A DNA stretch of 64,000 nt. It comes from Pseudomonadota bacterium (GTDB taxonomy: Bacteria > Myxococcota_A > Polyangia > Polyangiales > Polyangiaceae). Positions 43,024 to 51,256 of the stretch are shown here, in pieces. The stretch lies in NCBI GenBank assembly GCA_023432025.1, contig JAEYVE010000228.1, positions 35,969 to 99,968 on the forward strand, written 5' to 3'. The translations under genes were made by a program, and so were the position numbers. Under the pieces are notes generated by a model. It worked only from the letters and a program-made list of their open reading frames with translations, was not told where the DNA came from and made no database searches. How positions within the stretch are numbered: position 1 is the stretch's first letter; each line of letters begins with the position of its first letter.

Positions 43024-45141
43024 GTGAGCGTAACTCGAGGCGTCGTGGCGCGGGCGGCTCTACCGGGGCGGCTCGTGGAAGTGTTCGGTCCCGAGCGGGT
43101 GAGCACGTCCCTCGACGACCTGGACGCTTCTTCGGGGGATTGCTGGCCCAGGCGATTGATTGAAGGTGAGCTCACGGACGAGCGAGGGGCGCGCGCGCCC
43201 GAGCGGCCGCTGGCGGTGGTGTGGCCCGAGCACGTCGAAGAGGTTTGTCGGCTCGTGGAGCTCGCGCGAACGGAGGAGTTCCAGCTCGCACCACTCGGCG
43301 CAGGCAGCGGCGTGTGCGGCGGTTTCTGGCCGGATCCGAACACCGTCGTCGTCGACACGAAGCGGCTCCGAGATTTCGAGGTGAGCGAAGACGGCACGGA
43401 GGTCTTCGCGGGAGCGGGGCTTCTCGGCGTCGAGCTCGAGGAGCGGCTGGCCCAGCGCGGAAAAACCGTCGGGCATTTCCCGTCCAGCATTCAGTGCTCC
43501 ACCGTCGGCGGCTGGGTCGCGACGCGCGGCGCGGGGCAGTGCTCGGGCCGCTATGGCAAGGTCGAAGACATGGTGACCGGGCTCGAGGCCGTGCTCGGCA
43601 CCGGGCGAGCGCTCCGAGCACGGGCGCGAGCGCGTGAGAGCTTGCTGCCGCTCTTGGTCGGAAGTGAAGGCACACTCGGCATCATCACGCGCGCGGCGTT
43701 CCGTCTGCATCCGGCGCCTGCGCTGCGGGCGTATGCAGCGTTCGCCTTCCCCACGTTCGAGGCGGGGCAGCTCGCGCTTCGGGAAATCTATCAGCGCGGC
43801 CTCCGCCCCGCGGTGGCGCGCCTGTACGACCCGGTGGACTCGCTGCTCCACGCTTCGCACTCGGAAAGCGACGACGCGCTCCGTGAGCTCGTCGCTCGGA
43901 CCGCAGGCGCGGAAGCAACGCTCGGCACGCGCAGCTCGCAGGGGCACGCGCCGTCGCGAGTGCGCCGCGGGGTCGAGGCCCTCCTCTTGCGTGGCGTGCT
44001 CAAGGCGCCTGCGCAGCTCGCGAACCTGGTGGAGCTCCTCGAGCGCCGGGGACGCGCAGACTCGGTGCTGCTCTTGGTGCTCGAGAACCTGCCCGATCTT
44101 CAGCAAGCGTCGGAGGCGGTCGCGCAGGTTTGCCTCGAGCTCGGGGCGCGTTCTCTCGGAGAAGGCCCCGCGCGTCAGTGGTTCTTGCGCCGCTACGACG
44201 TGAGCTTTCGTCAGTCGCGCGTGTTTCGTGCTGGCGCGTTCAACGACACGATGGAGGTCTCGGCTCCTTGGTCCAAGCTCGACGGGGTGTACCGCGCGGT
44301 GAAGTCCGCCATCGGCGGTCGGGTGCTGCTCATGGCGCACGTCAGCCATTCGTATCCGAGCGGCGCGGGCATTTATTTCACCTTCGTGGGACGAGAAGGG
44401 AGCCCGGCGCGTGCCCTCTCGCTCTACGACGCCGTGTGGCGAGACGCGCTCTCCGCCGCGGTGGAGGCGGGCGCCTCGGTGAGTCATCACCACGGCGTCG
44501 GGCGGAGCAAGGCTTCGGCGCTCGCCGACCAAGGCGGCGGCGCGGGGCGACACCTGCTCACGCGCGCGTGGGATCCCAGCCGTCTACTCAACCCGGGGGT
44601 GCTCGAGGCGAGTGACGCGTCGTGGCGCGGCAAGACGAGCGTGGCGGAGCGCTTCGATCGCGCGCGCTTCGTCGTCGATCACGACTCGGGGCTCGCGGAG
44701 CTCGACGCTCGACTCAGCTTGGACGAGGTGTGGAACCTGTCGTGGAAGACCGGCCTCGAGCTGCCTCTCGCCCCGCACGTCGACGGCACGCTTTCGCTCG
44801 CCGAGTGGCTGGCCCAGGGCATGCCCGGCGCGCCGAGCCCGTGGACGGATCCCGTGGGGCGCCTCTTGGTGGGCTTCGAGGGGCGCCTTCGAAACGGAGA
44901 CACTTGCTTCGCGCGTCCCGTGCCGCGGCGCGCCGAAGGGCCCGACATGGCCGGATTGTTCGTCGGCATGTTGGGGCACTTCGGGACGATTGAGCGCGCT
45001 ACCCTGGAGCTTACGCGGCGTGGGGTGCGGGCTGCGGTGAGCTCCGCACGGACGCCGCCCGAGCGCCCCCTCGAGGCCGCGGAGCGCGCCGCGCTGGACG
45101 AGCTGGCGCGCGCGTTGGGCGTGGTCACTCCCGGTCCGTAG
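43024..45141 (+). CDS. FAD-linked oxidase of the alkyl-DHAP synthase (AGPS) family
   Basis: 705 residues from GTG 43024. FAD-binding (PCMH) domain: PLGAGSGVCGG, VFAGAGLLGVELEERL, STVGGWVATRGAGQCSGRYG, LVGSEGTLGIITRA. C-terminal oxidase domain with the AGPS signatures MAHVSHSYPSGAGIYFTF and SHHHGVGRSK, the Tyr and His cluster needed for exchange of the acyl chain for a fatty alcohol. AGPS makes the ether bond of alkyl lipids, which myxobacteria use in development. Here about 150 residues follow the normal end (LLNPGVLEAS), and their last part (GLFVGMLGHFGTIERATLEL) resembles a decayed second PCMH module. The 3' end overlaps the convergent gene by 17 bases. Confidence 0.85.
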   Translation: MSVTRGVVARAALPGRLVEVFGPERVSTSLDDLDASSGDCWPRRLIEGELTDERGARAPERPLAVVWPEHVEEVCRLVELARTEEFQLAPLGAGSGVCGGFWPDPNTVVVDTKRLRDFEVSEDGTEVFAGAGLLGVELEERLAQRGKTVGHFPSSIQCSTVGGWVATRGAGQCSGRYGKVEDMVTGLEAVLGTGRALRARARARESLLPLLVGSEGTLGIITRAAFRLHPAPALRAYAAFAFPTFEAGQLALREIYQRGLRPAVARLYDPVDSLLHASHSESDDALRELVARTAGAEATLGTRSSQGHAPSRVRRGVEALLLRGVLKAPAQLANLVELLERRGRADSVLLLVLENLPDLQQASEAVAQVCLELGARSLGEGPARQWFLRRYDVSFRQSRVFRAGAFNDTMEVSAPWSKLDGVYRAVKSAIGGRVLLMAHVSHSYPSGAGIYFTFVGREGSPARALSLYDAVWRDALSAAVEAGASVSHHHGVGRSKASALADQGGGAGRHLLTRAWDPSRLLNPGVLEASDASWRGKTSVAERFDRARFVVDHDSGLAELDARLSLDEVWNLSWKTGLELPLAPHVDGTLSLAEWLAQGMPGAPSPWTDPVGRLLVGFEGRLRNGDTCFARPVPRRAEGPDMAGLFVGMLGHFGTIERATLELTRRGVRAAVSSARTPPERPLEAAERAALDELARALGVVTPGP

Positions 45142-45631
45142 GCGAGCCCTCGGGCAGCACGTCCGCGCACAGGCGACTGAGCGCCCCCTCGACGAGGAGA
45201 CGGTCTTCTTGCTCGATCTCACCTCGGCCGGCGCGTGCCAATGCGTAACGCAGCGCCGCGGCCTCGAGCGGTTCGAGCACGGTGGTGCGCACGTAGTCGA
45301 GCTCCACCATGCGGTAGCGCACCAAAACCCAACCGTCCTCTCGAGTTTCCTCGGCGAGCAAGAGGGCGCGCGGCGCGCGCGCGGCTGCGCTCGCGTCGGA
45401 TGCCACGACGAGCGGCCAGGGCTCGGTCAGCTGCGCAATCATGCTGCGCACGCGGCGCGCGCGGCGCCGGACGCGGGCCATTTCCGGCGCCTGAAAGAGC
45501 TGGAAGAACCGATTCCGCGCGTAGGTGTCGGGCGCGAGGATGAGCGCACACAAAAGGGCGTCCCGGTCCACGCGTCGCCCGGCGTCGAGCGGCGGTTCGC
45601 GTTTCTCGGTGGCAAATGGTCCGTGCTTCAC
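45125..45631 (-). CDS. Unknown protein coupled to prfA
   Basis: 168 residues; ATG 45631 lies in an ATGA overlap with the prfA stop, so the two are translationally coupled. The protein is soluble, mixed alpha/beta, rich in Arg and Glu, with a central basic helix (MARVRRRARRVRSMIAQL) and an edge of hydrophobic strands (WPLVVASDAS, GWVLVRYRMVELDYV). No recognised motif. The gene usually found behind prfA is prmC/hemK, which methylates release factors, but no NPPY motif or SAM site is seen here. Confidence 0.72.
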   Translation of the reverse strand: MKHGPFATEKREPPLDAGRRVDRDALLCALILAPDTYARNRFFQLFQAPEMARVRRRARRVRSMIAQLTEPWPLVVASDASAAARAPRALLLAEETREDGWVLVRYRMVELDYVRTTVLEPLEAAALRYALARAGRGEIEQEDRLLVEGALSRLCADVLPEGSPTDRE

Positions 45632-46713
45632 GGGCCTCCACCCCCGGCGTTTTGGGTCGCCGCCAGCCGTTCGGCTTGATGGAAAGCGACGACGGCGTCC
45701 AGGAGCTCTCCCAGCTCACCCTCGATGACCCGGTCGAGCTTGTACAGGGTGATGCCCACCCGGTGATCGGTCAGGCGGTTCTGCGGAAAGTTGTACGTGC
45801 GAATTTTCTCGGAGCGATCGCCCGCTCCGACCATGCCCCGCCGCTCGTCGCGGATGGCGTCGGCTTGCTTCTGTCGCTCGCGCTCGAGGAGGCGGCTTCG
45901 AAGCACCTTGAGCGCCTTGGCTTTGTTCTTCAGCTGGCTGCGCTCGTCTTGGCATTTGACGATGAGCCCGGTCGGCAAATGCGTGATTTGCACTGCGCTG
46001 TTCGTGGTGTTCACGCCTTGTCCGCCGGGGCCGCCGGAGGCGGCGATGTCGAAGCGCAGATCCTTGTCGTCGATGTCGACGTCGACCTCGTCGGCCTCGG
46101 GCAAAATGGCGACCGTCGCGGTGGAGGTGTGCACGCGGCCTTGCGCCTCGGTGGCGGGCACGCGCTGGACGCGGTGCACGCCGCTCTCGAACTTGAGCTT
46201 CGAGAACACGTTGTCTCCGGTCACCAGCGCAATGATCTCCTTGACGCCGCCGGCCGCAGCTTCGCTGCGGCTCATCATTTCCACCTTCCAGTGAACGGTC
46301 TCCGCGTAGCGTAGGTACATACGAAAGAGGTCGGCGGCGAAAAGCGCAGCCTCTTCGCCGCCCGTTCCGGCGCGGATCTCGATCAGCGTGTTCTTCTCGT
46401 CGTTGGGATCTCGCGGCAAAAGCAGGATCTGAATGGCTCGTTCGAGCTCCGCGCGCTCCGTCTCCAGCCCGGGCAGCTCCTCGCGTACGAGCGGCCCCAA
46501 CTCGGGATCACCGAGGGCCTCCCTGTCTTCGGCGATGTGCTTTTCCAAGGTGCGAAGGCGCGCAAACGACGTCACCAAGGGCTCGATGCGCGAACGCTCG
46601 CGGTTGAGCTCGTTCAGCCGCCGTGGGTCGCCGAGCACGGTCGGATCACAGAGCAGCTGGTTCAGCTCGTCGAGGCGGCGTTGAAACGACTCGAGCTTGT
46701 CGACAGGGAGCAT
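45628..46713 (-). CDS. prfA: Peptide chain release factor 1
   Basis: 361 residues from ATG 46713 (an in-frame ATG at 46734 adds seven). RF1 reads UAA and UAG stops. The peptidyl-hydrolysis motif GGQ is in SGGPGGQGVNTTNSAVQ, and the codon-recognition tripeptide PAT of RF1 (not the SPF of RF2) is in VQRVPATEAQGRVHTS. N-terminal coiled coil and C-terminal RIRTYNFPQNRLTDHRV are intact, so it is full-length. Coupled to the unknown gene downstream, divergent from the FHA gene. Confidence 0.97.
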   Translation of the reverse strand: MLPVDKLESFQRRLDELNQLLCDPTVLGDPRRLNELNRERSRIEPLVTSFARLRTLEKHIAEDREALGDPELGPLVREELPGLETERAELERAIQILLLPRDPNDEKNTLIEIRAGTGGEEAALFAADLFRMYLRYAETVHWKVEMMSRSEAAAGGVKEIIALVTGDNVFSKLKFESGVHRVQRVPATEAQGRVHTSTATVAILPEADEVDVDIDDKDLRFDIAASGGPGGQGVNTTNSAVQITHLPTGLIVKCQDERSQLKNKAKALKVLRSRLLERERQKQADAIRDERRGMVGAGDRSEKIRTYNFPQNRLTDHRVGITLYKLDRVIEGELGELLDAVVAFHQAERLAATQNAGGGGP

Positions 46714-46954
46714 CGTTCCCACGAAACGTCCCAAATTGGAGGCGCGCCGGCAAATCGCACTCGGAGAGCTCGTGCGCGGCGCCTAGAAACGCCGAGCGCG
46801 TCGGGTGGGGTGCGAGCGCCTGCGACGCGCCCCCCGAAGGTGGAGGGCGGGCACGCTGCCGCGACGTCCGAGATGGATGGCCGCCGGCGAGGCGTGGCGG
46901 CCCCACCCGGAATTCCGCCTTGCTCTGGCCCCAAGGCGGCTCGATGATTGCCGG

Positions 46955-48334
46955 GTGGCAGAGACCATCGCGCAAGCCCGCGAAAAAGCTGGCAAGGTAG
47001 CAGCCTGGCTGCTCACCAAGGGCCGTTCGGACGAGGCAGTCGCGCTGCTCGCCGCGTGGGCCGCGGTCGGACCGAACGACGTTGCGGGTCAAGCCCTCTT
47101 GGCGGATGCGCTTCGCATCAATCCGGGCGCGCCCATCGCGCAGATGGCGTTCGAGCGCATGCAAGGCGTGCCCGGCAACCACGGCGATCTCGAGCAGGCG
47201 ATCGGCTACTTCGACGTCGAGCAGCTCGCCAAGCTGGAGGGAGAAATGCGTCGGCCGAGCTTTCGGCGGGCGCAGATGGGGTTCAACAACAACATCAAGT
47301 TCAAGGACGCCGTCTTCCACGTGCAGACGGAGGACTCCGGGCTCGATCAACCGCACATCATCACGCACCTCTTCGCCGACGGTGGCCGCGTCATCAAGAG
47401 CCACAAGCGCAACTACGACGAGCACGTGGGCCGCGCGGACGTCGCGGAGTTCGTGCGCTCGCTGATGAAAGCGCAGCACCTCGAGATGGTGATGAAGCTG
47501 CGCGAGGGCAGCTTCGACCGCATCATCGAAGGCAAGGAAATCGGCGGCATTCAGCTCCTCACGGAGCCGCCCAACGTCGACGTCGTCAAGCTGAAGAAAA
47601 AAGCGCAAGGCGGAGAGCCGAACGGCGCCGCTTCGGCAGAGGCTCCCGCAGAGCCGCCGGCGGCTCCTTCCACGGCTCGCGCGGCCACGCTGTTTCGGCT
47701 GCACGTGCTCCGCAGCCTGACGGGCGGGCCCGAGAGCTACAGTCCGGAGGGCACGGAGGCGCTCATTGGCGCGCGCGGCGCCGTGTCCCTCGAAGGCGAG
47801 CGCTTCTGCCACCCGGAAGAGGCGCTCTTGGTGTGGCGTGATCAGCAGCTGTTCTTGGAGGACCTCGAGGGCGGCAACGGCGTGTTCTTGCGCATTCGGA
47901 CGCCCATCGAGCTGGAGCTCGGCGACGAGTTCATCGTCGGCGACCAGCTCTTGCGCGTCGAAAAAAACCCCGTCGCAGACGACGGGCCGGATCCTTCGCC
48001 GACGTACTTCTACTCGTCCCCCAAGTGGCCCTCGTCGTTTCGCGTGGTGCAAATCTTCGAAGGCGGCGCGCTCGGGGCGTGCGTGGTCTCCCGCGGCAAC
48101 ACGCTGCAAATCGGCGCCGCGGTGGGCGATCTCGTGTTCCCCGACGATCCGCTCGTGAGCGACCAACACTGCCTCATCGAAGAGCAAGCCGGTTCGGTGG
48201 TGCTTACGGATCTCGGTTCGCGCACGGGCGTGTTCGTTCGTGTGCGCGGTGAGCAAACGCTCACGCACGGCGACGAGCTTTTGGTCGGCAGAACTCGGCT
48301 GGTCGTCGATACGACGCCTGCCACCGCCGCCTGA
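46955..48334 (+). CDS. TPR-like and FHA-domain signalling protein
   Basis: 459 residues from GTG 46955. N-terminal helical pairs (KVAAWLLTKGRSDEAVALLA, GQALLADALRINPGAPIAQM) are TPR-like. A middle domain (NNNIKFKDAVFHVQTEDSG, HIITHLFADGGRVIKSHKRN) is of a type seen in other myxobacterial regulators. The C-terminus has an FHA-like fold in two halves: one around GARGAVSLEGERFCHPEEAL with GNGVFLRI, and a more canonical one with GNTLQIGAAVGDLVFPDDP, VSDQHCLIEE and DLGSRTGVFVRV. FHA domains bind phosphothreonine, so it may be a target or adaptor of Ser/Thr kinases. The gene diverges from prfA across 241 bases and ends at a terminator. Confidence 0.85.
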   Translation: MAETIAQAREKAGKVAAWLLTKGRSDEAVALLAAWAAVGPNDVAGQALLADALRINPGAPIAQMAFERMQGVPGNHGDLEQAIGYFDVEQLAKLEGEMRRPSFRRAQMGFNNNIKFKDAVFHVQTEDSGLDQPHIITHLFADGGRVIKSHKRNYDEHVGRADVAEFVRSLMKAQHLEMVMKLREGSFDRIIEGKEIGGIQLLTEPPNVDVVKLKKKAQGGEPNGAASAEAPAEPPAAPSTARAATLFRLHVLRSLTGGPESYSPEGTEALIGARGAVSLEGERFCHPEEALLVWRDQQLFLEDLEGGNGVFLRIRTPIELELGDEFIVGDQLLRVEKNPVADDGPDPSPTYFYSSPKWPSSFRVVQIFEGGALGACVVSRGNTLQIGAAVGDLVFPDDPLVSDQHCLIEEQAGSVVLTDLGSRTGVFVRVRGEQTLTHGDELLVGRTRLVVDTTPATAA

Positions 48335-48358
48335 CTCGCCCTCGCTGGAGCCTCCGGC

Positions 48359-48386
48359 AGAGCGGGCCACCTCTCCCCGCTCTTTT
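48359..48386 (+). terminator. Rho-independent terminator after the FHA gene
   Basis: AGAGCGGG / CCCGCTCT stem (48359-48366 and 48376-48383) with a 9-base loop, then TTT, 25 bases past the stop. Confidence 0.8.
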
Positions 48387-48408
48387 GGGGGGCGCCCGGG
48401 TGCAAAAA

Positions 48409-48437
48409 GCGCGGTGCTCCCGCACTACGTCCCCGCG
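48409..48437. repeat. Copy 1 of a dispersed permuted repeat
   Basis: The 21-base segment from 48409 to 48429 (GGTGCTCCCGCACTACG at its core) is identical to 58638-58658. Here an A run plus GCGCG precedes it and ACGTCCCCGCG follows it. Confidence 0.85.
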
Positions 48438-48510
48438 AGGCGTCCCCGAGGGCGGCGAAGCACGTCTCACGAGTCATTCCCTCGACGACGCGACGCGTCT
48501 TTTTCGAGCA

Positions 48511-48548
48511 CAAAAAATCGAAGGCCGAAGTGGCTTGCCACTTCGGCC
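48511..48548 (-). terminator. Rho-independent terminator of the small lipoprotein gene
   Basis: Perfect 12-base stem GGCCGAAGTGGC / GCCACTTCGGCC with loop of two bases; on the minus strand the T-rich TTCGATTTTTT follows. It lies about 50 bases past the lipoprotein stop. Confidence 0.92.
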
Positions 48549-48596
48549 GTCTGCACTCGCGCGCCGAATTCAGCGCACGAACTGCCGCGGGGCGAA

Positions 48597-48812
48597 TTAC
48601 TCGGCCGCGGGAGCCTCGGCGGGCGCCTCGGCAGCGGCGTCGGCCGCGGGAGCCTCAGCAGCAGCCTCTTCGGCGGCGGGCGCCTCTTCGGCAGCGGGCG
48701 CCTCTTCGGCAGCCGCGGCACCCTCGGGGGCCTCGGCAGGAGCCTGCGAGCCGCCACAAGCAACGGCGAGAGCAGCGAACGAAACGGCGAGAACGGTGTT
48801 GCGAATGATCAT
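48597..48812 (-). CDS. Small Ala/Glu/Pro-repeat lipoprotein
   Basis: 71 residues; ATG 48812 has a strong GGGAGGA nine to ten bases upstream. Signal MIIRNTVLAVSFAALAVAC with lipobox AVAC, followed by GGSQAPAEAPEG and repeated EEAPAAEEAPAAEE and AAEAPAEAPAAE units to the end. The mature part is extended, acidic and repetitive, with no folded domain expected. The strong ribosome site and strong terminator suggest an abundant product, perhaps a small cell-envelope spacer. Monocistronic. Confidence 0.85.
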   Translation of the reverse strand: MIIRNTVLAVSFAALAVACGGSQAPAEAPEGAAAAEEAPAAEEAPAAEEAAAEAPAADAAAEAPAEAPAAE

Positions 48813-49172
48813 GTCTTGGATCCTCCCTAGGATTTCTTCAGCGCGGGCCTTAGGGAACGACCCCGCGTAGTTGTGACGCGCCAGGTACCAAATCCGGCTC
48901 ACTTTGTCCTGACGATTTTTCGCTCTGGTTTCGGTCGTGTGGCCCGACCTGGTTCGAGAAGTGACGCAATGTCCTAGGGTTAGGGCCGCATGGGGCACGA
49001 GGCTCGGCCTCTGGCGCGTCCATTTCCGATTTTCGTGAGGCGTCGCCCGTCGTGACCAGCGCGAACTTATCCGCTCATCGCGGAATTCGACGTGGAGCGG
49101 TGCTCGCGAGTGACTCGCGGAGCTACCCGTGAGCCGATTTGAGGATGCCGGGCGTCATAGTACGAGGCCTTC
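48813..49172. other. Divergent intergenic region, no gene seen
   Basis: It separates the small lipoprotein gene (minus) from the ECF sigma gene (plus). No supported coding sequence; the minus frame continuing upstream of the lipoprotein has no family content. The promoters of both genes must be here but I cannot identify boxes with confidence. Confidence 0.4.
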
Positions 49173-50048
49173 ATGTCGCGTTCTCCTCGCCGGCTGCCCG
49201 AGCTCCGCGTGCTCCCAGGAGCTCGCGAAGAAGCTCGTGCTGAGAGCGTGACGCGCTCGCCTTCCGCGGCGGGGGCCTCCATGTACGTGGCCCGTGCAGT
49301 CCCGAGCCGCTCTCGACAGGACAGCACGCCCGAGGGCGACCCGTCGCACGCGCTGGAGCATTCTGGCTCGGACCGCGCGGTGTCGGACCGCACGGTGTCG
49401 GACCGCACGGTGTCGGATCGCGCAGAGACTACGTCCGAGCGGCTGGAGCGGCTCGGGGACGCGCAGCTCGTGGCGCTGACTCGCGCGGGAGATCGAGCCG
49501 CGTTCGAAGCTCTCTACCGGCGACATGCGGCGTTCGCCCTCAACCTTGCGGTTCGCATTCAAGGTCGCCTGGAGGACGTGGAGGACGTGGTGCACGACGC
49601 GTTCTTGCGCGCCCACCATCAAATCGATCGCTTGCGGGACGACGCCACCTTTCGCAGTTGGCTCGCTGCCATCGTGGTGAGCCTGGTGCGTTCGCGTCTG
49701 CGTCGCGTTCGCCTGCTGAAAACGCTCGGCCTCGTGAGCGCGGAGCCCATCGATCTCGACGCTCTCGCGGCGGACGGCGCAGGCCCGGAGACGCGTGCGC
49801 TGCTTGCCCAAATCTACGGAGCGCTGCGCCGCTTGCCGGTGGACCAACGCATTGCGTGGACGCTTCGTTACGTCGAGCGTCATTCGCTCCCCGACGTCGC
49901 AGAAATCGTGGGGTGCTCGCTCGCGACGGCAAAGCGACGCATCGCGGCTGCTCAGTCGCTCTTGAGTGAAGTGCTCGGAGAAACGAACGCGCCCGAAGGT
50001 TCGTCGTCCGAGGGACTGAGCCCACTTCGGGGAGGCTTGCTTGACTGA
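49173..50048 (+). CDS. ECF-type RNA polymerase sigma factor with repeat-bearing N-terminus
   Basis: 291 residues; ATG 49173 has GAGG six bases upstream. The first ~95 residues are Ser/Arg-rich and probably disordered, with SDRTV repeated (about 65-85). Sigma region 2 follows (LVALTRAGDRAAFEALYRRH, EDVEDVVHDAFLRAHHQIDR, TFRSWLAAIVVSLVRSRLRR) and region 4 (ALRRLPVDQRIAWTLRYVER, SLPDVAEIVGCSLATAKRRI). No region 3, so ECF class. The downstream gene, overlapping by eight bases, encodes a membrane-spanning protein that is probably its anti-sigma or signalling partner. ATG 49281 within the N-terminus would remove part of the leader. Confidence 0.9.
   Translation: MSRSPRRLPELRVLPGAREEARAESVTRSPSAAGASMYVARAVPSRSRQDSTPEGDPSHALEHSGSDRAVSDRTVSDRTVSDRAETTSERLERLGDAQLVALTRAGDRAAFEALYRRHAAFALNLAVRIQGRLEDVEDVVHDAFLRAHHQIDRLRDDATFRSWLAAIVVSLVRSRLRRVRLLKTLGLVSAEPIDLDALAADGAGPETRALLAQIYGALRRLPVDQRIAWTLRYVERHSLPDVAEIVGCSLATAKRRIAAAQSLLSEVLGETNAPEGSSSEGLSPLRGGLLD
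49366..49424 (+). repeat. 15-base tandem repeat in the sigma-factor N-terminus
   Basis: About four units of TCGGACCGCACGGTG with minor changes, in frame, encoding repeated SDRTV or SDRAV. Confidence 0.85.
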
Positions 50049-51186
50049 GCGCACGCCGAGTCGTCCCTCCCTCGAGGAGCGTTTGCGTAGCGTCGAGCTA
50101 CGCCAGCTCGACATGAGGGATTTGGAGCCGCGCGGCCCGCACGTCGATCCGTCGTGGCTTCGAGATCACGCGGCGCCCCTGCGTGTCGAGCGCGTCTGGC
50201 AGCGCCTGGAAGGAAGCTTGCCGCGGGCGCCGCGCCGGGGACGTTGGAGCCCTGCGGCGACGCTCGTGGGCGCCGCGGCCATCTTCGCGTTCGGTTTGTG
50301 GATGGGTCGAGCAACTCGTCCGGAACAGGTGGTCGAGGTCGCCAGCCGCGAGGTGGAGCGCCGAGTCGAGCCCGAGCAACCGGCGGCGACCGGGGCGCCC
50401 GAGCCTACTTCGGAGCGAACGTCACGGGCTCCGGTCGCGGCGCGGCGAAACGAAGCGCGGCGCCCGGCACGCCCCACGCACGTGGCTCGTTCTCCGCTTC
50501 CCAGCGTTGCCTCTGCCTCCGTGGAGCCGGTCGTTACCGAAGTCCCCCTGGTCGTCGAGGGGCCAGCGCTCGCGCCGCGGTGGTTGACCTTGGCCAATCG
50601 GGGAGAATACGCGGCGGCGTTCCAGGCGGTGGACGAGGAGGGAGGCTTCGACGTGGTGGTCAATCGGGCCAGCGCGGAGGAGCTGATGACGCTGGCGGAC
50701 GTGGCGCGTGCGGCGGGCCAACCAGGCCGCGCGGTCCAAGCCTTGCGGGGGGTGATCTCGCGTGACGCGTCCGATCCCAACGCTCCCGTCGCGGCGATGC
50801 TGCTCGGGAACTTGCTGCAGCGCTCCGGCGACTACGCCGGAGCCGCGGAGGCATACGAGCTGAATCGCCGCTTGTCTCCGCGCGGAGACTTCGCCGAAGA
50901 TGCGCTGGCGAGGCAGTTCGAGGTCGCCTTGGAGCGAGGCGATCTGACGCGAGCCCGTGCCCTCTCCGCGCAGTATGAGACCGAGTTTCCCGAAGGGCGC
51001 CGCAGGGGCGAAATCCGCGAGCAGCTCGATCGCGCGGAGAGCGAACGCGAGGCGGCCAGCTCTGGAGAAGAGTCCAGCGCCCCAGCGGCAGAGGACGAGC
51101 CCGGCGCGGCCGAGGACCGCGAGCCCGGGGCGCAGGCCGAAGCGGAGGAGCGGCCCGGGGTCGCTCCGCGCGCGAGCGCGCCGTAG
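50041..51186 (+). CDS. Single-pass membrane TPR protein, probable anti-sigma partner
   Basis: 381 residues from TTG 50041, which overlaps the sigma stop and has a strong GGGGAGG about five bases upstream. A cytoplasmic N-terminus of about 75 residues (SLEERLRSVELRQLDMRDLE) precedes one membrane helix (AATLVGAAAIFAFGLWMG). Outside are a Pro/Arg-rich linker and TPR-like repeats (TLADVARAAGQPGRAVQALR, AMLLGNLLQRSGDYAGAAEA), then an acidic, probably disordered end. This topology (cytoplasmic segment that could bind sigma, periplasmic TPRs) and gene order fit a transmembrane anti-sigma or FecR-like regulator. A canonical zinc anti-sigma HxxxCxxC motif is not seen. Confidence 0.82.
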   Translation: MTERTPSRPSLEERLRSVELRQLDMRDLEPRGPHVDPSWLRDHAAPLRVERVWQRLEGSLPRAPRRGRWSPAATLVGAAAIFAFGLWMGRATRPEQVVEVASREVERRVEPEQPAATGAPEPTSERTSRAPVAARRNEARRPARPTHVARSPLPSVASASVEPVVTEVPLVVEGPALAPRWLTLANRGEYAAAFQAVDEEGGFDVVVNRASAEELMTLADVARAAGQPGRAVQALRGVISRDASDPNAPVAAMLLGNLLQRSGDYAGAAEAYELNRRLSPRGDFAEDALARQFEVALERGDLTRARALSAQYETEFPEGRRRGEIREQLDRAESEREAASSGEESSAPAAEDEPGAAEDREPGAQAEAEERPGVAPRASAP

Positions 51187-51256
51187 TTTCGCCGGGATCT
51201 GGTCGCTGGGTACCTGGTCCTTGGGCTTCGGCTCTTGGCGGTGGGGGACGTTGCGC

